The notes under the pieces are model-generated. The model worked only from the letters and a program-made list of their open reading frames with translations. It was not told the DNA's origin and searched no databases. The translations under genes and the position numbers were made by a program. Shown here piece after piece: positions 30,700 through 41,200 of a stretch of 64,000 nucleotides of DNA (the first letter of the stretch is position 1; every line of letters starts with the position of its first letter). The stretch spans positions 113,955 through 177,954 of the forward strand of contig JAVKOQ010000100.1 in NCBI GenBank assembly GCA_031835245.1, given 5' to 3'. Source of the DNA: Balamuthia mandrillaris (taxonomy: Eukaryota; Discosea; Longamoebia; Balamuthiidae).

Positions 30700-31602
30700 T
30701 TAGGCAAGCAGTTGCAAGAGAAGGCTGTCGAGAGAGGCAGCGGAGGAGGCAGGCGGAGGAGGAGCCGCGGAGGAGGACTCTTCCTCAGGAGGAGGAACGA
30801 CATCATCCCCATCAAAGCTGGTGGCTCCGTCGAAGAAGTCGTCGTTGCTCATGCTCTGGCTTCCGCCGGAGGAGGCAGGGGCCTCGTCCCTCTCCACGAA
30901 CAGCTGCATGGCCTCCGCTCCGGCCAGGAACACGGTGAAGCTGCCGCCATCCATGGCCAGCACGTCCAACGTCTCGTTCAACAGCTGCTGTTGCTGGTCG
31001 TCCAAAACCTCGACTCGCACGGTGGAGGCGGAGGGTATGTTCTGGTTCTCAGGGGTCCTCTGGAAGAGCTCCACGTTGATGCCACCCTCCTGAGAGGGCG
31101 TCTCATCCACGAACACCTGTAGGGTGACTGGAGAGGGGGTCACGGCAGGCGCCACGTGCCAAAAGCCAACGCTGACGGTGCCTGCCTCCTGTGGGGTCAT
31201 CGCGACGACCTCCTGGTGCAACAAACGAGGGGCAGTGGCCTCGTCCGTCCCGTCCACAATGCCAGCCGCCACGATGTAGTTGATGATGCCACCATCCGCC
31301 ACGGAGAGGGTCAGAGGCTCTTCCAGCAGAGGGGCCTCCCCTTCGGCTGCTCCTGTGGGGAGGACTCTCAGGGTTTGGCCCGTGCAGGGGATTCCATCGA
31401 TGACCTGGCTGGTTCCGGGAGAGATGTCCGTTGCCAAAGGTTCAGCGGGGGGTTCGCCTTCGGCGGGCACGAGGAGCAGGTCTACGTTGGGTCCGTTGGC
31501 GAGGGCGTGGAAGAACTTGATGGAGCAGCTCTCCTGGGAGAGCACCGAGGTCGTTGCGCACAGGAGCGTCACTGCTATCAAGAACAAGTACGTAGTCTTC
31601 AT
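30700..31602 (-). CDS. Secreted DUF4397-like protein, single unit
   Basis: One exon, 300 residues. The start codon opens a clean signal peptide (TTYLFLIAVTLLCATTSVLS). One DUF4397-like unit follows: CSIKFFHALANGPNVDLLLV, IPCTGQTLRVLP, GGIINYIVAAGIVDG and VSVGFWHVAPAV, then VELFQRTPENQN and FTVFLAGAEAMQLFVERDEA. The C-terminus is Ser/Asp/Pro-rich and ends in a hydrophobic run (ASLDSLLLQLLA) that is short for a GPI signal. The unit contains the same landmarks as the repeated unit of the giant protein at 44.8 kb, so the three genes form one paralogous family. A role in the extracellular matrix or cyst wall is possible but unproven. Confidence 0.8.
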   Translation of the reverse strand: MKTTYLFLIAVTLLCATTSVLSQESCSIKFFHALANGPNVDLLLVPAEGEPPAEPLATDISPGTSQVIDGIPCTGQTLRVLPTGAAEGEAPLLEEPLTLSVADGGIINYIVAAGIVDGTDEATAPRLLHQEVVAMTPQEAGTVSVGFWHVAPAVTPSPVTLQVFVDETPSQEGGINVELFQRTPENQNIPSASTVRVEVLDDQQQQLLNETLDVLAMDGGSFTVFLAGAEAMQLFVERDEAPASSGGSQSMSNDDFFDGATSFDGDDVVPPPEEESSSAAPPPPASSAASLDSLLLQLLA

Positions 31603-32266
31603 TTTTTACAACAAAAACTTTTATTTTCTGTTTCTCCTTCTTTGAAGATGTTTAATGTGTATTGTGTGTTAACGCAAATGTTATGTTAAAGCAAGAAAGA
31701 AAAAGAAGCAGCCCAGATGAAGGACGTTATTTATCTGCAATGTTGCCGGGCCATTGAGGAAGCATTACAACGGGTTTCGTGTAATGTTGACCAATCAACG
31801 CCTTTCATGGGAGCCGTTTCGTAAAGAACATATGAAATTCACGTCGAAAGGAATGAAGGAGGAAACGCGTCTCTCCCCTATATATGAAGTTTCGAGGAAT
31901 GGCCCCGCCTGTTATCTCCCTTCGCCCCTATTTGGGCTTTCATCTGGTGTTGGTGGTTTTCTCTCTGTTCCACGCCGAAAGGCAATGGAGCCGTTGCTTT
32001 TTTAGAAACTCGGAGAGAAACAGGAAGAGAAACGAAAGAAACAAAACATTATATCATAAAAACGTGTTTCCATATAAAATGACTCACTGTTGCCATAAAA
32101 GGAGATGTGGCGCCGCTTGAGCAAACAGCAATAAAATAAAAAAAAATAGAAAAACTCTTAGGGCGGGTCTCTTCCCTGGGAGTGCTTCTTTTTTGGGGCA
32201 GGTTTCCTTTGTTTCTCAACTATTATCAACTTCTAACGACTGGTTGTTCTGAAGGAAGTCGCAAAG
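31603..32266. other. Divergent intergenic region with TATA and CCAAT motifs
   Basis: It lies between the minus-strand DUF4397-type gene and the plus-strand LIM gene. It contains TATATAT at 31879-31885, CCAAT at 31791-31795 and two TATAAAA-like stretches near 32050-32080. The TATA at 31879 is 277 bp from the DUF4397-type start, a spacing similar to that of the other two genes of that family. No coding frame of note. Confidence 0.45.
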
Positions 32267-33237
32267 ATGCAGTGCACGGCGTGCAACACAAATGTTACCT
32301 CTGACCGGGCGAGGTTCTGCCCCAGTTGCGGCAACATCTGCAAGCCATTGGTAGGAGGGAGCGTGATCCTCCAACCTTCTGCAAGTCGGTCCAACACAAC
32401 GAATAACTTTGGTTCGATGAGAGTTGGAGGCAGTGCTATAGCGTCTCGTATGGCAGCTTTCCAACAGCCACAAGACTCATCCGACCAAAAACGAGGCAAC
32501 GTTGCTTCAACCACCAACAAATTCAACACCGTGGGAAGAGCTTCCTTTGGAGGGACGGGCAACCGGCTGAAAGCGTTTGAGACGTTGGAAGAAAACAAGG
32601 AAAGCAGCAACGTTTCATCGGCACCTAAAACCCCTCAAAACTCTCCAGTCGAACCTCAAAGAACTGTACCTTCTCCAGTATGCCCTACTGCAAAGCAACA
32701 ACAACAAACCCAACCAAAACCAAACGCCTCCTCTCCTCGACAAAGGGAGAACTCTCCCCTGGAAGTACGCAAGAAAAATGAACAAGGACAGGAACACATT
32801 GGATCTTTGTCCTCCCCAATGAAGGGAGAAAGAATCATAGTCGAGGAGATCATTGAAGAAATCATAGAAGAAGAGGAGGAAGAGGAGGAAGAAGAAGAAG
32901 ACGAAGGATTTGGTCCCTGCACCAAATGCAAAAAGAACGTCGTTGGCAAGGCCTCTTTGGACCACCTTGGAAGAAAGTACCACCCTCCGTGCTTTGCCTG
33001 TACGGTCTGCTCGAAGCCGATCGCAGGGAAGTACAGCCTCGATGGAGATAGCTTCCGTTGCGGCACTTGTGGTCCGCTCAAGGTTCTCGTCTCGAAGAAT
33101 TGCAGTTCTTGCTTCACTCCGATAGTGAACTCGGACGGCTATAACTTTGAGGGGAAGAGCTACCATAAGGCCTGCTTTGTTTGTACTGTATGCTCCACTC
33201 ACCTCGGAGGCATCAAGTTTACTTTCGAAGATGGTAT

Positions 33238-33269
<32 letters not shown>

Positions 33270-33632
33270 ATGCTCTCCCATACTCTCTCTCTCTCTCTCC
33301 TCTCTCTTCCTCGCTGATAATCGCTTTTCAAGGACAACTTCGCTGTAAGTCATGCCTTGCAACCCAAAAGGGTGCTTTCTGTGCTGGTGCGTGCTACACT
33401 TCTCTTTCTTCTTTTCCTCCTCCTCGCGCATCTCTAATTCCTCGGTACTTAATTGACGTGTTCTCAAGCGTGCGGCAAAGTGGTGGACACGGTCGGCGTA
33501 ACAGCCTTTGTGAGCCTAGTGTACCACGAACAATGCTTCCGTTGTTGCGATTGCAAAAGGGTCATCTCCAAGAAGGAAAAGTTCTTGCCCAAAGGGGACA
33601 AGCCGTGGTGTTTCGATTGTGCTGCCAAGTAA
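32267..33632 (+). CDS. LIM-domain protein with N-terminal zinc ribbon
   Basis: Three exons: 32267-33233, 33333-33386 and 33469-33632, giving 394 residues. The first 24 residues form a zinc ribbon (CTACNTNV ... RFCPSCGN). A disordered Ser/Pro/Gln-rich region and a Glu run follow. Three LIM domains then occupy residues about 220-394: CTKCKKNVVGKASLDHLGRK ... CFACTVCSKPI; CSSCFTPIVNSDGY ... CFVCTVC; and CAACGKVVDTVGVTAF ... CFRCCDCKRVI. Exon 2 is only 54 nt and supplies the end of the second LIM domain (RCKSCLATQKGAFC); without it the Cys pattern would break, so it is well supported. Intron 1 opens with (CT)n. LIM proteins of this kind bind actin-associated partners. Confidence 0.88.
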
Positions 33633-33775
33633 CTTTTACTATAGTGCCACGTGTTCATTTTAAAATATTCACATTATATTAAAAAAAAAAAAGAAAGACG
33701 ATTCTTTCTTTGCTGTTGTAACTTTTTATACAAAAGGTGTTTGTTGTTGTCTACAGGGTTTTTGTTTTTGTATAC

Positions 33776-34882
33776 TTACACTCCATCTTCTCCCTCTTTT
33801 GCTTTTGGTTGAAGGTGGTCCTTTGCCAAGTACACCAATATCTCTTGGAGCAGCGCGTTCCCTCCCAAACTTTCAATCTCTCTCTCCACGTCGTGGTATA
33901 ATTCCTTCAAGACGTTGAGAGTGTACTCGAACGACTTGGTTTGCTTCATGTACTGCACCGCGTAGTGCTTGACCTCCAGATCGGTCGTTCGTTGCTTGAG
34001 GATGCTGGGGAGACGGTGGTCTCGTGGGTTGCTGCGAATGCTGTGGATGATGGGGAAGGAGTATTTGCCTTCGGTTAAGTCCTCGCAGAATCCTTTATTC
34101 TCGGTCATCTGTGTTTCGTTACGCGTTTAGGAAGAGGTAGGCAAGAGAGACGAGAGAAGTGAAGAGAAACAGAAAGAGAGACAAAAAGATGGTACCGTTG
34201 TGGATTGGAGATTCATGTAGTCGTCTCTGATTTGGAAGTAAACGGCTAACTTGTTAACCAAAGGTATAAAGTCCCGCTTATCCTCGCTGAAACACTGCAT
34301 CATCTTCACTCCAAGTCTGAACAAACCTCCCGTCTCTGTTGTACGTATCAACGTTAACATACTTCTTAAATAAAACGGAAAGGGAAAATTAAACTGAGGA
34401 GGAGCAAAACATACTGTCGAGAACCATTTTTTTGTATTCTTCTTCGGTGGGAGCTATTTGGTGATCACGCCAAAAGATATCGTATCCTTGACCATGGTGC
34501 AACCGCAGCATTTCCTCTGTACTCATTGCCATTGTTAATAACCAGTGTTGAACTCTTCTGCTTCTTGTTCTTGTTCTTCTTCTTGTTCTTCTTCTTCTTC
34601 TTCTTCTTCTTCTGCTTCTTCTTCTCTCTTCTCTCTCTTCTCTCTCTCTCTTCTCTCTCTCTCTCTCTCTCTCGCTTCCACTAGTCTCTTTCTGCTTTTG
34701 TACGCACTGAAATACAACAGAACGTACCAAGAAAGACTCTGTTTGCTTCGTGGTTGTGTAGCTCTGAGCATTTCTGCAACGCAACAAAGTAGGCATAATT
34801 GGCACAGTTAATAGTGGACGGCACTCCATACACCACATGGGCCACTGAAAAAACCAAGAGTGAGCGAGCGAACATTCACATG

Positions 34883-34913
<31 letters not shown>

Positions 34914-35345
34914 CCAGGAATGCCTCTTCGGAGCTTTGAGTTGTCTTCAATGTCATCGATGCTATCAATAGACAGTTAAGTCAGAGAAGCAGAGAACAAG
35001 GGAGCAGAACAAAGAGAAGAGAGAGACGAAAGGAGAGAGCGACAAGACGAGAGTGAAGATATGAGAGAAGAGCGAAGTGACTTACAGAAGACTGGAATTG
35101 TGCAGCATTGACACGATGGTTTTGATCTGCTCCAAAGAGGGTTCCGGGATCTGCAACCACAGGTTAAACGCATTGATCAGCTTGCTCCGAATGTCCTTGC
35201 CAGGCACTTGCAACAAGTATTGAAAAGGTTCCATCAAAATCTATGCCAGAAAACCGCCCCAAGTCAGCTGAGAGGCCAGACAAAATAACCCGTTCAAAAA
35301 CGTTCAACAAACCTCTCCGTCATCGTAATCCGGCTTTTGTTCCAT
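33776..35345 (-). CDS. Geranylgeranyl diphosphate synthase
   Basis: Seven exons: 35313-35345, 35086-35240, 34915-34961, 34728-34844, 34415-34552, 34196-34335 and 33776-34108. They give 320 residues, close to the usual 300-330 of eukaryotic GGPPS. The enzyme condenses farnesyl diphosphate with isopentenyl diphosphate to give GGPP for protein prenylation. Landmarks: [39 protein letters not shown] with the first Asp-rich motif, [36 protein letters not shown] with the second Asp-rich motif and [14 protein letters not shown]. All substrate- and Mg-binding residues are present. Six introns in a 1.6-kb gene is high for this window. Introns 3 and 4 contain long CT tracts on the sense strand. Confidence 0.93.
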
Positions 35346-35767
35346 AGTTTGTAACAAAAAAAAAAAAGTGTTTTTACACTTAAACAATATGAGTGATATT
35401 TAGAGTGGATGATTTTTTTTTAAAAAAAAAAAATAGCGGTAGTGCAGAGAGGAGGGGGAAGTGCAGTGCTGCCAAAAATAACTTCTATTTCTTTCAAGGA
35501 AGCTTTCGCTAACGACGTGGCGAAACAATGAGACGTGCCCCCGCCACTTCCTTTCTTCTCCTCCGTGTTTTGTTTTTTGTCGACGTGAATTGATGTGTGA
35601 TTGAACTGCGTACCTGAGCGTTCGGACCGCAACGTTTGTCCACCGGAGGGTAGCATCCCCAAGCGGTCATTTTCTGCTCTGCACCGCCGCCACAAAAATC
35701 ATTGAGGAGCCATCGGAAACGACTTGGCGTAAAATAAAAGGGCCGAAGGGAGAAGGAGGAGGCGGCC
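35346..35767. other. Divergent promoter of GGPPS and the methyltransferase gene
   Basis: It contains poly-A/T runs near 35350 and 35425 and an AACGACGTGG sequence near 35512 that resembles half of the ACGA element. No gene is seen. Confidence 0.4.
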
Positions 35768-37134
35768 ATGCTAGCGAGGAGGTGCCGATCGACGGCGTCG
35801 CCGTTGTTGGGCCGCTTTACTCCACGCCACTCCAAGCCGCTGTCTCGGCTGACACGACTCGCTGTGACCACACCTTTCACCGAGCAAAGAAGAGGCTACT
35901 GCCAGAACGACTTTGATGAAAAGCAGGGCGCGGAGATGGAGCAGCAGGAAAAAGTGGAGGCAGAAGCGCTTGTCACCGAAAGGTTGACCCAGTTGCTGGA
36001 GGACACGGACCTACAGGACGAAACGCTCCAACCGGGCCTCTATGTCATCGCCACTCCCATCGGTGCGCTCTCCCTCTCTCTCTCTCCCCTCGCCTCTCTC
36101 ACCCTCTCACCAACTCAGGCAACCTGGGGGATGTGAGCGTAAGAGCACATCACGTTCTGCGTAACGCTGATGTTGTCTGCTGTGAAGACACTCGCATCAC
36201 GTTACGTCTGCTTCGTCGCTTTTCCATCGTGCCTTCTCTTCCTTCCCCATCGACAAACAAAACCAAGAAAGAGAGAGACAAAAACAAGAGCACCCCTATA
36301 AAAGCAAGCAGTGCCGCAACTTCGACGCGAGCCTTTGGACCAAAGTTGGTGTCGTATCATCGTCACTCTTCTCCGGCTCGTCTTCAAGCGATCCTCACTC
36401 AGCTGGCACGAAGAAAAGTTGTTGCTCTCGTCTCTGACTCTGGTATGTTTGTATATAAACTCTCTCTCTTTCTCTTCTCTTCTCTTCTCTTCATCGTTCT
36501 CTTCTCTTCTCTTCTCTTCATCGTTCTCTTCATCGTTCTCTTCATCGTTCTCTTCATCGTTCTCTTCATCGTTCTCTTCATCGTTCTCTTCATCGTTCTC
36601 TTCTTCTCTTCATCGTTCTCTTCATCTTCTCTTCATCTTCTCTTCTCTTCTCTTCTCTTCATCGTTCTCTTCTCTTCATCGTTCTCTTCTCTTCATCGTT
36701 CTCTTCTCTTCATCGTTCTCTTCATCGTTCTCTTCTCTTCTTCATCGTTCTCTTCTCTTTCTCTCTTCTCTTCTCTTCTCTTCTCTTCTCTTCTCTTCTC
36801 TTTCTTCTCTTTCTTCTCTTCTCTTCTCTTCTCTTCTCTTCTCTTCTCTTCTCTTCTCTTCTCTTTCTTCTCTTCTCTTCTCTTCTCTTCTCTTCTCTTC
36901 TCTTCTCTTCTCCTTTCTCCGCTCGTCCTTCGTTCTTTCGGCTGGTTTTGTTCTCCTTTTTTCGTCTCGCTTTCTTCTTTCTGCTTCCTTTTTCTTCCTG
37001 TTTAATGTCTTATTCATCTACAATAAGGAACACCGGTGGTTAGTGATCCAGGAGCTAATCTTGTAAAAGAAGCACACGCTGAAAAGATACCTGTGTTTGC
37101 AATACCTGGACCTTCTGGTATGTGTATAAACTAT

Positions 37135-37169
<35 letters not shown>

Positions 37170-37981
37170 GCTATACAATGTTGAAGTATACGCAATGTTA
37201 CCATAAAATGAAAAGCGGTGGTGTCAGCGCTGAGCGTGTCGGGCTTTGCTGGAGACCGTTTTGTGTTTGAAGGATTCTTGCCAAAGCACAGAAAGGACAA
37301 ACGGGAGCTTCTCCAAAAGCTCAAAGAACAAGATAGAACTGTAGTATGTACGTCGACTGGTTTCTTATAATTTTTAATGTCATTGTCATTTCGCATTCTT
37401 TTCTCATCTTCTTCATCGTTTGTTTTTAACGCAGTTTTCGAGTCACCATTTCGGATAGAACAGACGATGGAGTACTGCTCTGAGATTTGGGGGGCAAGCC
37501 ATGAGGCCGTTATCGTTAGAGAGTTAACCAAAAGACACGAAGAAGTTATTCGTGCTCCATTCTCGGAACTTGTGCAACGCGTCAAGGTTCATTTTTGTCT
37601 TCTCTCTCTTTCTCTTCTCCAAGAACGCGGCATATAAAAAGGCCATCAAGTCATAGTGGCTTGTTGGTAAGAACATATGCCATATCGAAAGTGTGATGTA
37701 GCTTTAAAATAAGCAGCACATCTTGGCCACTCGGTCCACTACTTCGTCCCGTGTTTGGCTCTCCCTGGCTAAATGCGGACAAAAGGACCGCCTGGTACAT
37801 CCTCTTGTTCTCATTTCCTTGCTTTTTTGTGCTATTAATGCTTTTCTTGTTCCATATTCTTCGTTTTCTAATGTTTGTTATACAGGATAAAGCTAAAGGA
37901 GAATACACAGTGGTGATAGGACCCATTGAAGAGAGAAAGACAGCCAACAAAGAGGCACATAGTCAATACGTTCCGAATTAA
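35768..37981 (+). CDS. RsmI-type SAM methyltransferase, probably mitochondrial
   Basis: Six exons: 35768-36062, 36119-36442, 37028-37117, 37216-37347, 37435-37586 and 37886-37981, giving 362 residues. Family landmarks are in order: LYVIATPIGNLGDVSVRAHH, NADVVCCEDTRITLRLLRRF, LVSYHRHSSP, VVALVSDSGTPVVSDPGANL, IPVFAIPGPSAVVSALSVSG, RFVFEGFLPKHRKDKRELL and TVVFFESPFRIEQTM. Bacterial RsmI 2'-O-methylates C1402 of 16S rRNA. The N-terminal 35 residues are Arg/Ser-rich without acids (MLARRCRSTASPLLGRFTPR), a good mitochondrial presequence, so the target is probably mitochondrial small-subunit rRNA. A Lys/Ser-rich insertion sits after the first conserved block. Intron 2 is 585 nt of almost pure pyrimidine repeats. 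A possible extra 3' exon in 37982-38215 is not supported by phase. Confidence 0.9.
36470..36915. repeat. TCTTC/TCATCG minisatellite in an intron
   Basis: About 450 bp of TCTTC and TCTTCATCGTTC units filling most of RsmI intron 2. It is strongly pyrimidine-biased on the sense strand. A likely site of length variation. Confidence 0.9.
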
Positions 37982-38240
37982 GAGGCTTGCTCCTCGCAGT
38001 TGATCCGCTCTGTTGTGCCTTTTGTGACGAACAACAACGTTGGGGACTTTCAGCATCTCTTACCGAGCAGATTGAAGGTAACCGACGCTGAACTCAGCGC
38101 CAAATTTCTAAAGGCTAGAAGCCACCTTCTTTTAAAACTGCTATTTATTGTAGCAAGGTGTGTTTGCTTTCTCTCCTCCTCCTCTCTCACACATGTCAAC
38201 ACACATAACACATAAAGGTGTGGTTGATTCAGCTTTTTCT

Positions 38241-41200
38241 TCAAGATATAAGCAAGATCTGTTCGTTTGACATTTCTTCTTCTTCTTCCTCTTCTTCTTC
38301 TCCTTTTTCTTCTGCGTCTTTTGCAGTTTCAGCCATCCAAAACCAACTTTTCTTTGGCGATTGCTTCTTCTTGTTATTCTTCCTCTTGGGTGAAGGAGTG
38401 GTAACCGGCGAGGTTGAGGAAGAAACGGAAGAAGAGGAGGAATTATCATTTCGTTTTTGTTTTTTGTGTTGCTTTGGCGATGCTGATGCCTCCTCTGCTG
38501 AAGCAACATTGTTGCTGCTGTCGTTGTTATTTCTTTTCTTTCTTCTTGTTAATCGTTTGCGAGTGGAAGGTGAGGGAGACAATGGTCTTTTTGATGAATG
38601 TTTGTTGTTTTGTGTTTTGTTGGTGATGGGTGGTGGTGTTACAGTGGCGGCAGCGCTGGTGTTGCTTGTCGCAGCCAAAGCGGAGGTTGAAGAGGAAGAA
38701 ACCAGATTAGGAGTGCAGCTGAGAGTCAACTCTTTTTGATGTCTACTAAAAAAATGAAATAGCTTCTCCCTCCACTCTTTTCTGTATTATTAGAGAAGAC
38801 AAATGTGAGTGGAGAGGAGCGAGAGAGAGGCGAGAGAGAGAGAGAGAGAGAGAAAGGAAGAGGGAAAGAGAGAAGAGAAGAGGGAGAGGGAGAGGGAGAG
38901 AGAGGAGAGGAGAGGGAGAGAAGCAAGGAGTACAATTTAAGAGCATGAGGACAACAACGCTCTTCAGATGCAGAACGAGTACAACCAAAAGAAGAGGAAG
39001 TGCCTGGCGGTGAAAACAGGCGAGTCCTTGGTGACAACGGTGGTAAAGGAGAAGAAAAGGGCGAAGAAGGCAATGAAAAGGGAGATAAGGAAGAAGAGGC
39101 TATAAGAGAAGCAGATAACGAAGACATAAGAGAAGAAGAATCTGCTTCAGAAAGACCCGTTCGTGTTGTTCCTTTGCGTCTTGTTGTCATTGGTTTTTCC
39201 GATTTCACTGTAGTTGAATAAGAAGTCTCTGTGCTTTCGATGTATTCGGCTGTTTCTCCCATGAGCAAAGCTTCTTGTATTAACTGGCCCAATTCAACCC
39301 ATCTAAAGTTGTTCTTCGCTTCCTTATTCTCTTCCTCCTCTTCTTCCTTCTCCTCTTGTTCTTCCTGCTCTTCTTCTTTTATCAATGTCTCAATTTCCCT
39401 TTGTTTCTTGGCCTCTAGATCCGCTCTCAGTTTGTTCATATCCTCTACATGCTGTCTTTCCAACTCAATCGATCGCTGCGTGAACCTCTGTTTGATAACC
39501 TGCTTCGCTTTTTCGAATTGAGCTTCGAGCTCTTTTGAGTACGATGCAAGGCGTTCATCCATTTCTGCTTTGTATTTAGCGTCCTCTTCTTCCGTTTGTC
39601 TGCGTCTTTGTTCCTCTCTCTCTGCTATTTTTCTTTCCCGCTCTGATTTCTCCATTCGCTCTTCTTGTTCGAGCTTTTCTTGCAAACGTTTCATGCGTTC
39701 CTCTCGATTGCTCTTCCATCTTCTTTCCATATGTTGCAGGTCCTCTTCCAATGATTTTTCTTTGGCTTCTATCTCTTGTCTTTCGTCCTCCACTTCTTTG
39801 CACTTTTGCTCCAACAACCTCCTCTTTCTCTCCACTCGACTCTGCGCTTCTTCTCTTTGTTGCTTCGCTTGTTGCCATTGTGCCTTACTTGCTTCATACT
39901 CTGCTTCTTCGATTTGTTGTTGCTTCTCCATCTCCTCACGTTCCTTCTTCATTCGCCTACGGCTCTCTTTCAATCGTTTCTTTGATTCTTTGATTTGTAT
40001 TATTTCCGATTCATGTTTCCTTTGGAGCTGACTCAATGCTTCCTGCACCCGTTGTTTCTCCTGTTGCGTCCGCTGTTGTTCTTCTCTTAAAACTTCTCGT
40101 TGTTTGCCAATCATTTCACGTTCCTCTTTCATTTGTTTCTGACCTTCTTCCAGTCTTTTCTTTGCCTCTTCCAGTTGTTCGGTTTCTTTACGCTTTTCTG
40201 TTTCCAAGCCACGCAAATATTTTTGCAATTGATGTTTTTCTTGCTCCCATTCTACGAGTATTCGCTGCTGAACTGCGTTTTCCTCTTCTATCCGTTTTCT
40301 TATCTCTTCCTTGTCATTTTTTAGCTGCTGTCGAATCTTTTTTAGTTGTTTCTTACTTTCTTCCAACTCTTTCATCTCTTCTGCATTTGCTTCTTTCAGC
40401 TGTTCTAGCTTTTCTTTAAATAGTCGCTTTTGATCCTCACACTCTAATTCGTGTTGTCGCCGTTCATCTTCTTCTTGCTCTTTTTGCTTCTCCAGTTCTA
40501 TTTTTCGATTTTTCTCTCTGTCTGCTGCTTCCCGCTTTAGTCGCTGTAAAAGATCTTCCCATTCCTTCTCTTCGTGCTGCATCGTTTGTGTTATGTCTTC
40601 CACCTGTTTCATTCTTTCCATTCGAAGCCTTTCTCTTTCAGTATCTGCTTTGCTCAACAACTCTTTGTGGCGTTCGATTGCAGCTTCTATTTCTTCTCGT
40701 TGACGTTGCAACTCAGACATTAATCGCTGCTCTTCTTTCTTCTCGTATTCGACTAGCTTTGTTTGTTTCAGTCGTTCCTCTTGAAGCTTTGTCATAGTCT
40801 GAGAATGCATTTTTTGTCTCGCCTTTTCCTCCTCCATCTCTGCTTTGTGCTCTACCTTTCGTTGGATGAAAGCCAACCTGGCATCCTTTCTTTCTTGTTC
40901 CCATTGTTGCATTTCTCGTCTCTCTTCCTCCATTTCTCGTTCCATCTCTGCTTTTTTCAGTTTCCACCGTTCTTGTTCATTTCGTAGTTGTTCTGTCAAT
41001 ATTTGTTCCTCGGTTTGCAGTCGCTGAAGCTCGTTTTCTATCTTGTTGTTATCCTCTTTTTGTTGTTTTTGTTTACGTTGCTGAAAGGTGATGGAAGAAG
41101 AAGCATCAGCAAGAAATAGGTGTGATGGCAAGTATGGAGCCAGAAACGGATGCTGTAGAGCTTGCTCAACTGTCAACCGCTTCTCAGGATCATAACACAA

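Noticed and set aside
36470..36915. CRISPR-like repeat array
   Set aside because: The units are contiguous pyrimidine minisatellite repeats in a eukaryotic intron, without spacers.
36133..37066. RsmI frame read through intron 2 as a Ser/Leu/Phe-rich protein
   Set aside because: It is pyrimidine repeat sequence. The true junction is 36442/37028, which restores SDSGTPVVSDPG of the RsmI family.
37982..38218. Extra 3' exon of the RsmI gene
   Set aside because: No donor before 37979 with a matching acceptor phase; the model ending at 37981 is complete and phase-consistent.
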